14,141 bases of DNA from an uncultured Sulfuricurvum sp. (GTDB taxonomy: Bacteria; Campylobacterota; Campylobacteria; Campylobacterales; Sulfurimonadaceae), in contig NZ_CALDDG010000006.1 in assembly GCF_937936435.1 (NCBI RefSeq), positions 1 to 14,141 on the forward strand, in the 5' to 3' direction. Position 1 is the stretch's first letter. Every line of letters starts with the position of its first letter. Of the stretch, positions 6,904 to 13,426 are shown piece after piece. The notes below the pieces were generated by a model, which saw nothing but the letters and a program-made list of their open reading frames with translations, was not told the origin of the DNA and made no database searches. The translations under genes and the position numbers were made by a program.

Positions 6904-7752
6904 TTAATCCTTGTGTCGGTTAATGTAGTGGTTAAGTGTTGGTGACAATTCACGCTGCAAATTCTCATCAAAACTCGTCATTTGTCGGATAATTTTATCC
7001 GCTAAAGTATTCGCCTCTTTCATTGCTTTTTCAAAGCCAAGCAGTGTCACAAAACTATTTTTCGCCTGATCGTTGTTAGTCGTTTTACCTGCTTGTTCAT
7101 CATTTTGGGTAACATCTAAAATATCATCTTGAATTTGAAACAATAGCCCCAAATCAATTCCAAAGTCATACAATTGTTGAGCAATATCATCGCGCCCGAC
7201 AATCAGTGCACCCATTTGAAGCGATGCCGCAATCAGTTTGCCCGTTTTATGGATATGAAGCATCTTGACCTGATCCAATTCCAGCCGCTGATTTTCAAAC
7301 TGGCAATCGATGGCTTGCCCTAGAACCATTCCGTTTACTCCGCCATTATGCGCCAACGAACGGACAAGTTTGACAATCACCCGATCTGCCAACGGAGCAT
7401 TAGACAAAATTTCAAACGCATACGTGTTCAAAGCGTCCCCTGCCAAAATCGCACTAACTTCATCATAGGTTTTATGCAATGTCGGAATGCCGCGGCGCAA
7501 ATCAGCATTGTCCATTGCCGGTAAATCATCATGGATCAGGGAATATGTATGAAGGACTTCTATCGCCAATGCGACATGATAAGCACTTTGAATCAAAAGG
7601 GGATTGTATGCGCGGACCACGCCTAAAAGAAGTGCCGGACGAAACCGTTTTCCGCCACCGGTCAACATTTGGCGTAACGATAATTCATAATGGGGGTGAA
7701 AACTCGTAACTACGGGAAGGTGTGCCCCTAAAAACGCTTCGAATTGCTCCAT
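6904..7752 (-). CDS. ispA: Polyprenyl (farnesyl/geranyl) diphosphate synthase
   Basis: This 282-residue all-alpha trans-prenyltransferase condenses isopentenyl diphosphate with allylic diphosphates to make C15 (perhaps C20) precursors for quinones and undecaprenyl carriers. Seen here are GGKRFRP (33-39, diphosphate binding), the first Asp-rich motif DDLPAMD (75-81) in HTYSLIHDDLPAMDNADLRRG, and the second motif FQIQDDILD (205-213). The Tyr five residues before the first motif and the surrounding YSLIHDDLPAMD match E. coli IspA, which favours a farnesyl product. Product length still needs assay. Translation runs into tkt after a 3-nt gap. The upstream gap to panD (42 bp) contains only a weak GGGAT-like ribosome site and an AT-rich hairpin. 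Confidence 0.93.
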   Translation of the reverse strand: MEQFEAFLGAHLPVVTSFHPHYELSLRQMLTGGGKRFRPALLLGVVRAYNPLLIQSAYHVALAIEVLHTYSLIHDDLPAMDNADLRRGIPTLHKTYDEVSAILAGDALNTYAFEILSNAPLADRVIVKLVRSLAHNGGVNGMVLGQAIDCQFENQRLELDQVKMLHIHKTGKLIAASLQMGALIVGRDDIAQQLYDFGIDLGLLFQIQDDILDVTQNDEQAGKTTNNDQAKNSFVTLLGFEKAMKEANTLADKIIRQMTSFDENLQRELSPTLNHYINRHKD

Positions 7753-7761
7753 TATGATCCC

Positions 7762-7781
7762 ACTATTTTTTTTGAAATAGT
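7762..7781 (-). repeat. AT-rich inverted repeat in the panD-ispA gap
   Basis: ACTATTT and AAATAGT form a perfect 7-bp arm pair around a 6-nt loop. On the minus strand it lies after the panD stop and 9 nt before the ispA ATG, so it sits in the ispA ribosome-binding zone. It has no GC pairs beyond one per arm and no following U tract, so it is more likely a mild mRNA fold than a terminator. Confidence 0.3.
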
Positions 7782-7794
7782 ACCACGCCGGAGC

Positions 7795-8160
7795 TTATAT
7801 CTTCTCGATTACTTCCGTAATTGCATTCTCATCGTCGACCAAAACAACCGTCGGTTTGTAATTCTCTAATTCTGCATCATTATACGTTGCGTAGGCAACA
7901 ATAATAATCTTATCCCCTTTATGCACTTTACGGGCTGCCGCACCGTTAAGACAAATATCACGCTGTCCGCGTTCGCCGAGGATAATGTAGGTTGAAAAGC
8001 GCTCACCGTTATTGATATTCAATATTTCGACTTTTTGCCCGACACGCATCTTCGACGCTTCAAGAAGCTCTTCGTCGATGGTGATTGAACCGACGTAATT
8101 TAAATTAGCGTCGGTTACGGTTGCACGGTGAATTTTACTGTAGAGCATTTCGATCAACAT
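7795..8160 (-). CDS. panD: Aspartate 1-decarboxylase precursor
   Basis: This 121-residue pyruvoyl enzyme converts L-aspartate to beta-alanine for pantothenate and CoA synthesis. The proenzyme self-cleaves between Gly24 and Ser25 (NYVGSITID), leaving Ser25 as the pyruvoyl group. Also present are Lys9 and His11 (YSKIHRA), Arg54/Tyr58 (NGERFSTYII) and the NGAAARKVHKGD segment (72-83) near the active site. All fall at the E. coli residue numbers, so the enzyme looks fully functional. The start at MLIEM agrees with the N-terminus of H. pylori PanD. The gene begins 3 nt after the ferredoxin stop and is probably translated from the same mRNA. No partner maturation factor is visible nearby. Confidence 0.97.
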   Translation of the reverse strand: MLIEMLYSKIHRATVTDANLNYVGSITIDEELLEASKMRVGQKVEILNINNGERFSTYIILGERGQRDICLNGAAARKVHKGDKIIIVAYATYNDAELENYKPTVVLVDDENAITEVIEKI

Positions 8161-8163
8161 CGA

Positions 8164-8538
8164 TTAGCGTCCCATCTGCTTCATCATGGCTTCAGGTGAA
8201 ATCGGAGCGTCCCACAATTCCTCTGGAATCACATACTCTTGTACCACTTCTCCACCGATGATGTGACGGTCGATGATCTCGTTGATTTTTTCTTTTGTAA
8301 GACCGCAGTACATAACATGTCCCGGTTCTACCAACATAATCGGACCGACATTACAGCGGTTCATGCACGATGTACGAATCGGCTGAACGGTTGCGATCAA
8401 CCCTTTTTGCATCAATGTTTGTGCCAAATGCTGAAAAATATCCTGTGTATGCGGATTGACGCAACTCGGTTTCGGCATACCCGGAGGAGAGCTCTGCTCA
8501 CACTTGAAAATATAAAACGCAGGTTGTGGGATACCCAT
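8164..8538 (-). CDS. Thioredoxin-fold [2Fe-2S] ferredoxin
   Basis: This 124-residue soluble protein is a (2Fe-2S) ferredoxin of the thioredoxin-like type (Shethna/NuoE-like fold). The cluster ligands fit Cys13 and Cys26 (KCEQS...KPSC, a C-x12-C spacing) plus Cys58 and Cys62 (TSCMNRC, C-x3-C); a further Cys78 follows in MYCGL. The segment GPIMLVEPGHVMYCGLT is typical of the family. The C-terminal about 30 residues (VVQEYVIPEELWDAPISPEAMM) are a polar tail. Its redox partner is unknown. It opens the operon that continues with panD, ispA, tkt and trmH. AAGGAG lies 6 nt before the ATG, and a TATAAT box lies about 52 nt upstream of it. Confidence 0.9.
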   Translation of the reverse strand: MGIPQPAFYIFKCEQSSPPGMPKPSCVNPHTQDIFQHLAQTLMQKGLIATVQPIRTSCMNRCNVGPIMLVEPGHVMYCGLTKEKINEIIDRHIIGGEVVQEYVIPEELWDAPISPEAMMKQMGR

Positions 8539-8589
8539 CTAACGCTCCTTATAGGTTTGGTGACATGATGCACCGGAAATAGTAACGGC

Positions 8590-8595
8590 ATTATA
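8590..8595 (-). promoter_or_regulatory. Probable promoter (-10 box) of the fdx-panD-ispA-tkt-trmH operon
   Basis: GGCTATAAT on the minus strand places a perfect TATAAT 51 bp before the ferredoxin ATG. The predicted start is near 8583, giving a leader of about 45 nt that contains AAGGAG. Upstream sequence is AT-rich (TTAATATGCACTCGTATATTTT) with no TTGACA, the usual look of Campylobacterota vegetative promoters. It lies just after the hairpin that follows murE, so it would start a new transcript. Confidence 0.6.
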
Positions 8596-8618
8596 GCCAA
8601 AATATACGAGTGCATATT

Positions 8619-8656
8619 AAGCTCCAGTAAGCAATCACATTGCTTAAGGGAAGCTT
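8619..8656 (-). terminator. Composite stem-loop after murE
   Basis: An inner perfect 8-bp stem TAAGCAAT/ATTGCTTA (8628-8635 and 8639-8646) has a 3-nt loop. An outer stem AAGCT/AGCTT (8619-8623 and 8652-8656) adds further pairs with a small internal bulge. It begins 6 bp after the murE stop. The murE transcript would read UUAAUAU after the hairpin rather than a true U run, so intrinsic termination may be partial. mRNA 3'-end protection is an alternative. Confidence 0.5.
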
Positions 8657-8662
8657 TAGCAC

Positions 8663-9961
8663 TTATAAAAGCTCGGAGAGTATCTCTTTGGCGACGACAC
8701 GATCGTCAAACGGAAGATGCTGATCGTAAATGATTTGGGACGTTTCATCCCCTTTACCCAGAATCAATACCACTTCATCTCCGCTGCGATCTTTCAATGC
8801 CTGAGCAATCGCGTTGCGTCGGTTGACGTCGACATAGACATTGCTGCGATCATCAATTCCGGTCAGGATATCTTCGATAATCACATCGGGATCTTCGAAA
8901 CGGGGATTATCGCTCGTAACATACAATTTTTTAGCGTAATTGGAAGCAACCCGCCCCATCAATGGACGTTTCGTACGATCGCGATCCCCACCGGCACCGA
9001 AAACGACCAATACCTCTTTTTCTTTCAGGGCACCGAGTACCTGTTCCATGCCATCCGGTGTATGGGCAAAATCGACAATAACCAACGGATCGGTGCTCAC
9101 CACTTCCATCCGACCACTAACACCGCCGAAGTTTTCGAGCACTTCTGCGATTTTTTCGATTGTCTCGCCGCTAACCAGATGCACCGCTGCCATGGCAGCG
9201 GTGATATTATAAAGATTAAAGAAACCGTGAAGAGACGATTCGAACGGAACCAGTTCTTCAAAATGTTTCAATACACCGCTTACGCCGTTGTTCAAAGAGT
9301 ATGCCACTATCTTGTAGGTAGCCGGGTTTTCGACTCCGTACGTATAGGCGTTTTTGATATTAAACTCCGCCTTCGCTTCATCGCGATTAATCAGTTTTTT
9401 CGTCTCGTCTTGAAAAAACTGATTTTTGATACGGGTATACTCTTCCAAACTTGAATGGTAGTCCAAATGATCTTGGGTAATGTTAGTCAATATTTTAAGG
9501 CCGAATTGTATCCCTGCTATCCGCTCTTGCTCTATCGCATGCGAGCTCACTTCCATAATGAAATACTCGCATCCTGCCGCTATCGCCTGTGCCATATGAC
9601 GGTAAGTATTCAGAACGCTCGGTGTTGTTAGCGTCTTCCCTTCCACGGGTGCGTCATTCATAAAAAATCCGCGCGTACCCTGCATCGCCGCTTTGTGTCC
9701 CAAATCCAACAACAAAGAATAGATCGCACTTGCAGTTGTCGTTTTGCCGTTTGTACCCGTTATCCCGATGACACAGATACGATCCAATCCGAACAGTTCC
9801 CAGCATTCTTGCGGTGTTATAATTGAATGTATCCCTTTTTCAAGAGCATCCTCTTTATATTTTTCATTTTGTTTTGTCAGCAAAAATGCACATTCGGATG
9901 AACATTCGTTAGAGTTCTCGCTTACATAGCGAAAAGTTTGCCCGGGAACTTCAATTTTCAA
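8663..9961 (-). CDS. murE: UDP-MurNAc-L-Ala-D-Glu:meso-diaminopimelate ligase
   Basis: This 432-residue cytosolic Mur ligase adds meso-diaminopimelate to UDP-MurNAc-dipeptide in peptidoglycan synthesis. Domains: a short UDP-binding N-terminal domain (about 1-60), and a central ATPase domain with P-loop GITGTNGKTTT (66-76) and TNITQDHLDYH (159-169). The C-terminal domain has DNPRFEDP (351-358), where DNPR is the motif that selects diaminopimelate over lysine, and GKGDETSQII (402-411). It is shorter than E. coli MurE (495), mainly at the N-terminus. The start is a TTG at 9961: AAGGGA lies 7 nt upstream and the first in-frame ATG is about 90 codons downstream. It overlaps the end of the TPR gene by 11 nt, so coupling is likely. 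DNPR predicts DAP-type peptidoglycan, as expected for a Gram-negative. Confidence 0.96.
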   Translation of the reverse strand: MKIEVPGQTFRYVSENSNECSSECAFLLTKQNEKYKEDALEKGIHSIITPQECWELFGLDRICVIGITGTNGKTTTASAIYSLLLDLGHKAAMQGTRGFFMNDAPVEGKTLTTPSVLNTYRHMAQAIAAGCEYFIMEVSSHAIEQERIAGIQFGLKILTNITQDHLDYHSSLEEYTRIKNQFFQDETKKLINRDEAKAEFNIKNAYTYGVENPATYKIVAYSLNNGVSGVLKHFEELVPFESSLHGFFNLYNITAAMAAVHLVSGETIEKIAEVLENFGGVSGRMEVVSTDPLVIVDFAHTPDGMEQVLGALKEKEVLVVFGAGGDRDRTKRPLMGRVASNYAKKLYVTSDNPRFEDPDVIIEDILTGIDDRSNVYVDVNRRNAIAQALKDRSGDEVVLILGKGDETSQIIYDQHLPFDDRVVAKEILSELL

Positions 9962-10544
9962 TCTTATTCCCTTTAGCTAAACGACGCAATAGATTACGTA
10001 ACTGACGGTCATTCGGGTAAACACCCAATGCGCTTTCCAGATAGCTGAGCGCCATCTCTTTGTATCCATGATGAATCAGATTATCCAAGAAGTCGACAAA
10101 ATCTTCTTTTTCGGTAATAATGACACGGGTTGAGAACATAATGTTTTCAAAAATACGGTTAAAATCGTTGTCATCTTTTACAAGCTCTTTGAACTCGTTG
10201 TACATAATCCCGTCTTCATAAGCCAGCCGCTGCTGTATCGTCTCATTGAACAGGCCTGAAAGCTGATCAAGCGTCCCGTCCATCGTTTCCAATATTTCCG
10301 AGATGATAATATCTGCCTGTTCGGCATCTTCGCTTTTTAAAATGGTGTAATAGTCAAACAATGCTTCTCCGCCGCTTTCGCCGCCCATTGCCATATCAGA
10401 CAAAATAGCGCCGTTATAGGCCTCTTTTGACTCCGGATAATCTTTTAAGGCCAATGAATAATCACGTAATGCCTCGTTGTATTTCCCAGCTAAAAAATAG
10501 TCATTTGCTTGTTTGAGGGTTTTGGTTAAATTCGTTGTTTTCAT
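9951..10544 (-). CDS. TPR-repeat protein of unknown function
   Basis: This 197-residue acidic, soluble, mostly helical protein is not one I can name. An N-terminal tetratricopeptide repeat is clear at about 10-43 (ANDYFLAGKYNEALRDYSLALKDYPES, with the usual A/G/Y/A/P spacing). A second degenerate repeat lies at about 158-190 (YKEMALSYLESALGVYPNDRQLRNLLRRL). The middle (about 60-150) is Asp/Glu-rich with no motif I recognise. TPRs form protein-protein docking surfaces, so a scaffold or helper role is reasonable. There is no signal peptide. AGGAGG sits 7 nt before the ATG. It lies between the NifU-domain gene (43-bp gap) and murE (11-nt overlap), so it may be co-transcribed with both; a link to cell wall synthesis is only positional. 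Confidence 0.75.
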   Translation of the reverse strand: MKTTNLTKTLKQANDYFLAGKYNEALRDYSLALKDYPESKEAYNGAILSDMAMGGESGGEALFDYYTILKSEDAEQADIIISEILETMDGTLDQLSGLFNETIQQRLAYEDGIMYNEFKELVKDDNDFNRIFENIMFSTRVIITEKEDFVDFLDNLIHHGYKEMALSYLESALGVYPNDRQLRNLLRRLAKGNKIEN

Positions 10545-10587
10545 GGATGCCCTCCTATATTTACTCTATATCGGCTCTTTTCTAAAA

Positions 10588-10863
10588 TTATAATGCGTCT
10601 ATCTGATGCTCCATCCCCTGCGGAACGTTAATAACGACAAGTTCGGGGTGAATATCCATACGAAGCTGGCGTTCAACCCCGTATTTTAACGTATTTCCGC
10701 TGCTTGAACATCCAATACATGCACCTTGTAATTGTACATATATTGTTCCATTCTTTACGGTCAAGAAGGCTATGTCACCTCCGTCTAATGCCAAAGAGGG
10801 GCGTATTTTATCAATGACGGTGCGGACCGGCTGCATTAATTCTTCATCGCTAAATGGAATCAT
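10588..10863 (-). CDS. NifU C-terminal-domain (Nfu-type) Fe-S scaffold protein
   Basis: This 91-residue protein consists only of the NifU C-terminal domain, which holds or transfers a labile Fe-S cluster. The signature is GACIGCSSS with Cys49 and Cys52 (CxxC), preceded by LALDGGDIAFL, a conserved family segment. Members of this size usually act as homodimers bridging one [4Fe-4S] cluster. The ATG at 10863 is preferred: it gives the conserved length and has AAAGG 10 nt upstream. A TTG 24 nt further up is possible but weaker. The gene starts a group with the TPR gene and murE and is 129 bp downstream of rplQ. The window also holds Fe-S proteins (ferredoxin, radical SAM), but no physical linkage implies a specific client. 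Confidence 0.92.
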   Translation of the reverse strand: MIPFSDEELMQPVRTVIDKIRPSLALDGGDIAFLTVKNGTIYVQLQGACIGCSSSGNTLKYGVERQLRMDIHPELVVINVPQGMEHQIDAL

Positions 10864-10892
10864 CGTTATTATACCTTTGAAGCTCAAATAAG

Positions 10893-10898
10893 ATCATA
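10893..10898 (-). promoter_or_regulatory. Possible -10 box upstream of the NifU-domain gene
   Basis: TATGAT on the minus strand lies in an AT-rich stretch (CTTATATTATTATGATC) 29 bp before the ATG and would leave a leader of about 22 nt containing AAAGG. A second perfect TATAAT lies at 10873-10868, only 4 nt before the ATG, and would give a leaderless or nearly leaderless transcript. Neither has a -35. One of them may separate this group from the ribosomal operon. Confidence 0.35.
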
Positions 10899-10947
10899 AT
10901 AATATAAGAAAAGGGCTAAACATGGTCTAATGCAAAAAGGATAGTTT

Positions 10948-10962
10948 TCGAGTGAAGCTCGA
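10948..10962 (-). terminator. Small stem-loop downstream of rplQ
   Basis: TCGAG and CTCGA form a 5-bp stem around a 5-nt loop, 31 bp past the rplQ stop. In the operon transcript it is followed by AAAACUAUCCUUUUUG, so a U run comes only about 10 nt later. It is one of two stem-loops at the end of the ribosomal operon and may help terminate it. As an intrinsic terminator it is weak. Confidence 0.35.
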
Positions 10963-10983
10963 TTTAAGGGGGTTATGGGTCTA

Positions 10984-11006
10984 TTGAACTCGTTAGACGA
11001 GTTCAA
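10984..11006 (-). terminator. Perfect 10-bp hairpin spanning the rplQ stop codon
   Basis: TTGAACTCGT and ACGAGTTCAA are exact reverse complements separated by 3 nt. The left arm of the transcript is the last codons of rplQ and the TAA stop straddles the loop and the right arm. No U run follows (AAUAGACCC), so it is not a standard intrinsic terminator. It may mark the mRNA 3' end, block exonucleases, or help Rho-dependent termination. Confidence 0.5.
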
Positions 11007-11343
11007 CATATGCCATCGGTGTAGCATCACCGCGGCGGATACGAGTTTTTACGATACGGGTATAGCCGCCGTTACGCTCGTTGTATTTAGGGGCAACTTC
11101 ATTGATCAATGTTTTCGTTGCTTCTTTATTTTGCAAAACAGCAAATACAGAACGGTGCGCATTCGCATCACCGGCACGTGCAGTTGTAATTAATTTTTCA
11201 GCGAATGAACGAAGCTCTTTCGCTTTCATCAACGTAGTTTCAATTTTACCGTGTTCAATCAACGCAATGCTTAGGTTTGTCAACAAAGCTTCACGATGTG
11301 CGCTTGTTCTTCCTAATTTGCGGTATCCGTGACGATGTCTCAT
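10993..11343 (-). CDS. rplQ: 50S ribosomal protein L17
   Basis: This 116-residue basic protein of the large subunit sits near the peptide exit tunnel. It begins with the family signature MRHRHGYRKLGRTSAHREALLTNL (two adjacent pieces) and continues with LIEHGKIETTLMKAKELR, both strongly conserved. It ends at the bacterial core without the C-terminal extension some phyla carry. AAGAGGA lies 6 nt before the ATG. It is the last gene of the alpha operon, 24 nt after rpoA, and its stop codon lies inside a 10-bp hairpin. Confidence 0.97.
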   Translation of the reverse strand: MRHRHGYRKLGRTSAHREALLTNLSIALIEHGKIETTLMKAKELRSFAEKLITTARAGDANAHRSVFAVLQNKEATKTLINEVAPKYNERNGGYTRIVKTRIRRGDATPMAYVELV

Positions 11344-11363
11344 GATACTTCCTCTTTATAATT

Positions 11364-11378
11364 AAGCTTATTCAGCTT
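11364..11378 (-). repeat. Stem-loop at the rpoA stop codon
   Basis: AAGCT and AGCTT form a 5-bp stem with a 5-nt loop (GAATA in the transcript). The rpoA TAA stop lies in the loop and right arm. It is one of three small stem-loops at consecutive gene ends (rpsD, rpoA, rplQ). The stem is short, so chance is a fair alternative. Confidence 0.35.
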
Positions 11379-12360
11379 CGATTTTCTTTTTGATCGCACT
11401 GATAAGATCATCAGCCAAATCTTGTCCTACGGAATAACCGTATTCTGTGATTTTTTCTAAAATCTCTTCAAACGATTTTTTGCCGAGGTTTTTAACCTCT
11501 TTCAAATCGTTTTGGCTCATCATAACGATTTCGCCGATATATTTGATATTTGATCGGTCCAAACAATTGAAGCTGCGTGCACTCAAACCAAGTTCTTCGA
11601 TACGCGCACCAAGACGTTTTAGCTCAGGATGCTCGTCCCCGCGCTCAGCAGCAGCCGGAGCTTTGATGCTTACTTCGCTGTTGAAAACAGCCATTTGCGC
11701 ATACATCACTTCCAATGCATTTTTAAATGCATCGACAGGTGAAATTTGCCCGTCCGTAGCGATATTGATCACTACTTTTTCAAAGTTTGGATTATCTTCT
11801 ACCAATACGTTTTCGATTGCATATGTAGCACGACGTACCGGTGTGAAATAAGCATCCAACGCGATGTATCCTTCTCCAAGGACATCACGAACATCTTCGC
11901 TCGGCGCATAACCGATACCTTGATGGATTTTAACACTGAAGTTCAATGTCGCATCTTCATTCAAAGTTGCTAAAAATGCATTCGGCGTTACCACTTCCAC
12001 ATCGTCATTGTCCAGATCTTTACCGTGAATTTCGCAAGGGCCTGCAAAACTGTACGTGATCTCTTTCTCTTTAAGACCGTTTTTCAATTTAAAACGGATC
12101 CCTTTGAGGTTAATGATGAAATCCGAAATGTCTTCGAGCATACCGCGCACCGAGTCAAACTCATGCTTGGCACCTTCGATTTTGATACCGATCGGTGCGA
12201 ATCCGACAGAACTGCTTAGCAAAAAGCGGCGGATCGGATGAGCAAGTGAAACCGCGAATCCGGTTTCAAACGGATACGCGATAATATTTGCTTCGTTCGC
12301 ACTGATTTGTTCAACGACAAATTCTTTCGGAAGAAGCGGTGATGTTTTAATTTTTTTCAT
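11368..12360 (-). CDS. rpoA: RNA polymerase alpha subunit
   Basis: This 330-residue subunit dimerises to start assembly of RNA polymerase and contacts promoter DNA and activators. The N-terminal domain (about 1-230) has the conserved HPIRRFLLSSSVGFAPIGIKI and EHEFDS-like segments (here KHEFDSVRGMLED) used in dimerisation and beta binding. A charged linker (about 231-255) leads to a C-terminal domain with GLSARSFNCLDRSNIKYIG and NLGKKSFEEI, the two HhH-like elements. The Arg of ARSFNCL aligns with E. coli Arg265, the main UP-element DNA contact, so UP-element reading is expected. The length matches the family. The ATG at 12360 has AAAGGG 9 nt upstream. It lies between rpsD and rplQ with 24-nt gaps on both sides. 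Confidence 0.98.
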   Translation of the reverse strand: MKKIKTSPLLPKEFVVEQISANEANIIAYPFETGFAVSLAHPIRRFLLSSSVGFAPIGIKIEGAKHEFDSVRGMLEDISDFIINLKGIRFKLKNGLKEKEITYSFAGPCEIHGKDLDNDDVEVVTPNAFLATLNEDATLNFSVKIHQGIGYAPSEDVRDVLGEGYIALDAYFTPVRRATYAIENVLVEDNPNFEKVVINIATDGQISPVDAFKNALEVMYAQMAVFNSEVSIKAPAAAERGDEHPELKRLGARIEELGLSARSFNCLDRSNIKYIGEIVMMSQNDLKEVKNLGKKSFEEILEKITEYGYSVGQDLADDLISAIKKKIEAE

Positions 12361-12384
12361 GCTGAACGCCCTTTCTTTAAATGA

Positions 12385-13011
12385 TTATTTCGAGTAAAGC
12401 TCGACGATTAGACGTTCCTCAACAGGGATAACAATTTCTTCACGCTCAGGAAGACGTGTAAAAATACCGAACGCTTTATCTTGGTCGATGTCAACCCATG
12501 CAGCAAGACCGGTTTGGTTAGTCAATTCAATCGCACGAACGATTTGGTTGTTCTTTTTACTTTTCTCGTGGATTTCCACTTTTTGACCCGGTTTTACACG
12601 GTAAGATGGAATATCAACACGTTTGCCGTCAACCAAGATATGACCGTGGTTAACCAATTGGCGTGCAAAACGACGAGTTGTTGCAAATCCCATACGGTAA
12701 ACGACATTGTCAAGACGTTGCTCAAGAAGCATTACCAAGTTTGTACCGGTGTTACCTGTACGGCGTTTTGCTTCAGCAAACAATGCGCGCATTTGTTTTT
12801 CACTCAAACCGTACATAAATTTCGCTTTTTGTTTTTCGCGAAGCTGTGTACCGTATTCAGAAATTTTAGTACGGCGTTGACCGTGTTGTCCAGGTCCGTA
12901 CGGACGTTTGTCAAGGGCACTTTTACCTGCAAGACGACGTTCACCTTTTAAACCAAGGCTTACACCGAATCTTCTTTCGATTTTTTCTACGGGTCCTCTA
13001 TATCTTGCCAT
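12385..13011 (-). CDS. rpsD: 30S ribosomal protein S4
   Basis: This 208-residue protein is a primary 16S rRNA binder that nucleates 30S assembly. The S4 RNA-binding fold runs about 95-160 (RLDNVVYRMGFATTRRFARQLV, then NHGHILVDGKRVDIPSYRVKPGQ). The N-terminal region (MARYRGPVEKIERRFG) lacks the Cys zinc-ribbon found in some S4 proteins, so this is the zinc-independent form. In E. coli S4 represses this operon by binding its leader; whether it does so here is unknown, but a structured leader exists upstream of rpmJ. AAGGAGG lies 6 nt before the ATG. It starts 11 nt after rpsK. A small stem-loop (12390-12404) covers the last codons. Confidence 0.98.
   Translation of the reverse strand: MARYRGPVEKIERRFGVSLGLKGERRLAGKSALDKRPYGPGQHGQRRTKISEYGTQLREKQKAKFMYGLSEKQMRALFAEAKRRTGNTGTNLVMLLEQRLDNVVYRMGFATTRRFARQLVNHGHILVDGKRVDIPSYRVKPGQKVEIHEKSKKNNQIVRAIELTNQTGLAAWVDIDQDKAFGIFTRLPEREEIVIPVEERLIVELYSK
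12390..12404 (-). repeat. Stem-loop in the last codons of rpsD
   Basis: TCGAG and CTCGA form a 5-bp stem with a 5-nt loop, ending just before the TAA stop of rpsD. The 17-mer around it (12388-12404) matches 10946-10962, downstream of rplQ, in 16 of 17 positions; the one difference is in the loop. Here the sequence encodes the conserved S4 tail, so coding constraint partly explains it. Confidence 0.4.
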
Positions 13012-13022
13012 TACAAACCTCC

Positions 13023-13415
13023 TTACACGCGTCGGCGCTTAGGCGCACGACATCCATTGTGTGGTAGCGGAGTAACGTCTTTCATGAAAGAAACACGAAC
13101 GCCCTCGATAGCACCAACACTTTTAACTGCTGTTTCACGTCCAGAACCTGGACCTTGAACTTTAATTCCCACTTCTTTGATTCCGTGGACCATTGCTTTT
13201 TCCATTGCCGCTTCTACTGCTTGTTGCGCAGCAAACGGAGTCGATTTTTTAGAGCCTTTGAAACCAAGGGCACCAGCCGAACTCCATGCGATCATATTAC
13301 CCATCTCATCCGTTACGGTTACAAGGGTATTATTGAAAGATGCCAAGATATGCACGATACCTTTTGCAATATTCTTTTTTACGATTTTTTTACGGGTTGC
13401 TTTTCTTTTTGCCAT
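13023..13415 (-). CDS. rpsK: 30S ribosomal protein S11
   Basis: This 130-residue protein of the 30S platform helps shape the mRNA exit site. Conserved segments are HILASFNNTLVTVTDEMGN, SAGALGFKGSKKSTPFAAQ, KVQGPGSGRETAVK and the C-terminal VTPLPHNGCRAPKRRRV. The length is the family norm. The basic N-terminus (AKRKATRKKIVKK) is typical. AAGGGA lies 8 nt upstream of the ATG. It is 11 nt from both neighbours, rpsM upstream and rpsD downstream. Confidence 0.98.
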   Translation of the reverse strand: MAKRKATRKKIVKKNIAKGIVHILASFNNTLVTVTDEMGNMIAWSSAGALGFKGSKKSTPFAAQQAVEAAMEKAMVHGIKEVGIKVQGPGSGRETAVKSVGAIEGVRVSFMKDVTPLPHNGCRAPKRRRV

Positions 13416-13426
13416 ACTCTAATCCC

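Noticed and set aside
8717..9454. Long plus-strand open frame of 245 codons antisense to murE
   Set aside because: It lies wholly inside murE, whose Mur-ligase motifs are unmistakable. The translated product has no recognisable motif and is a codon-bias shadow.
10864..10887. TTG start for the NifU-domain gene
   Set aside because: It adds eight non-conserved residues; the ATG at 10863 gives the usual family N-terminus.
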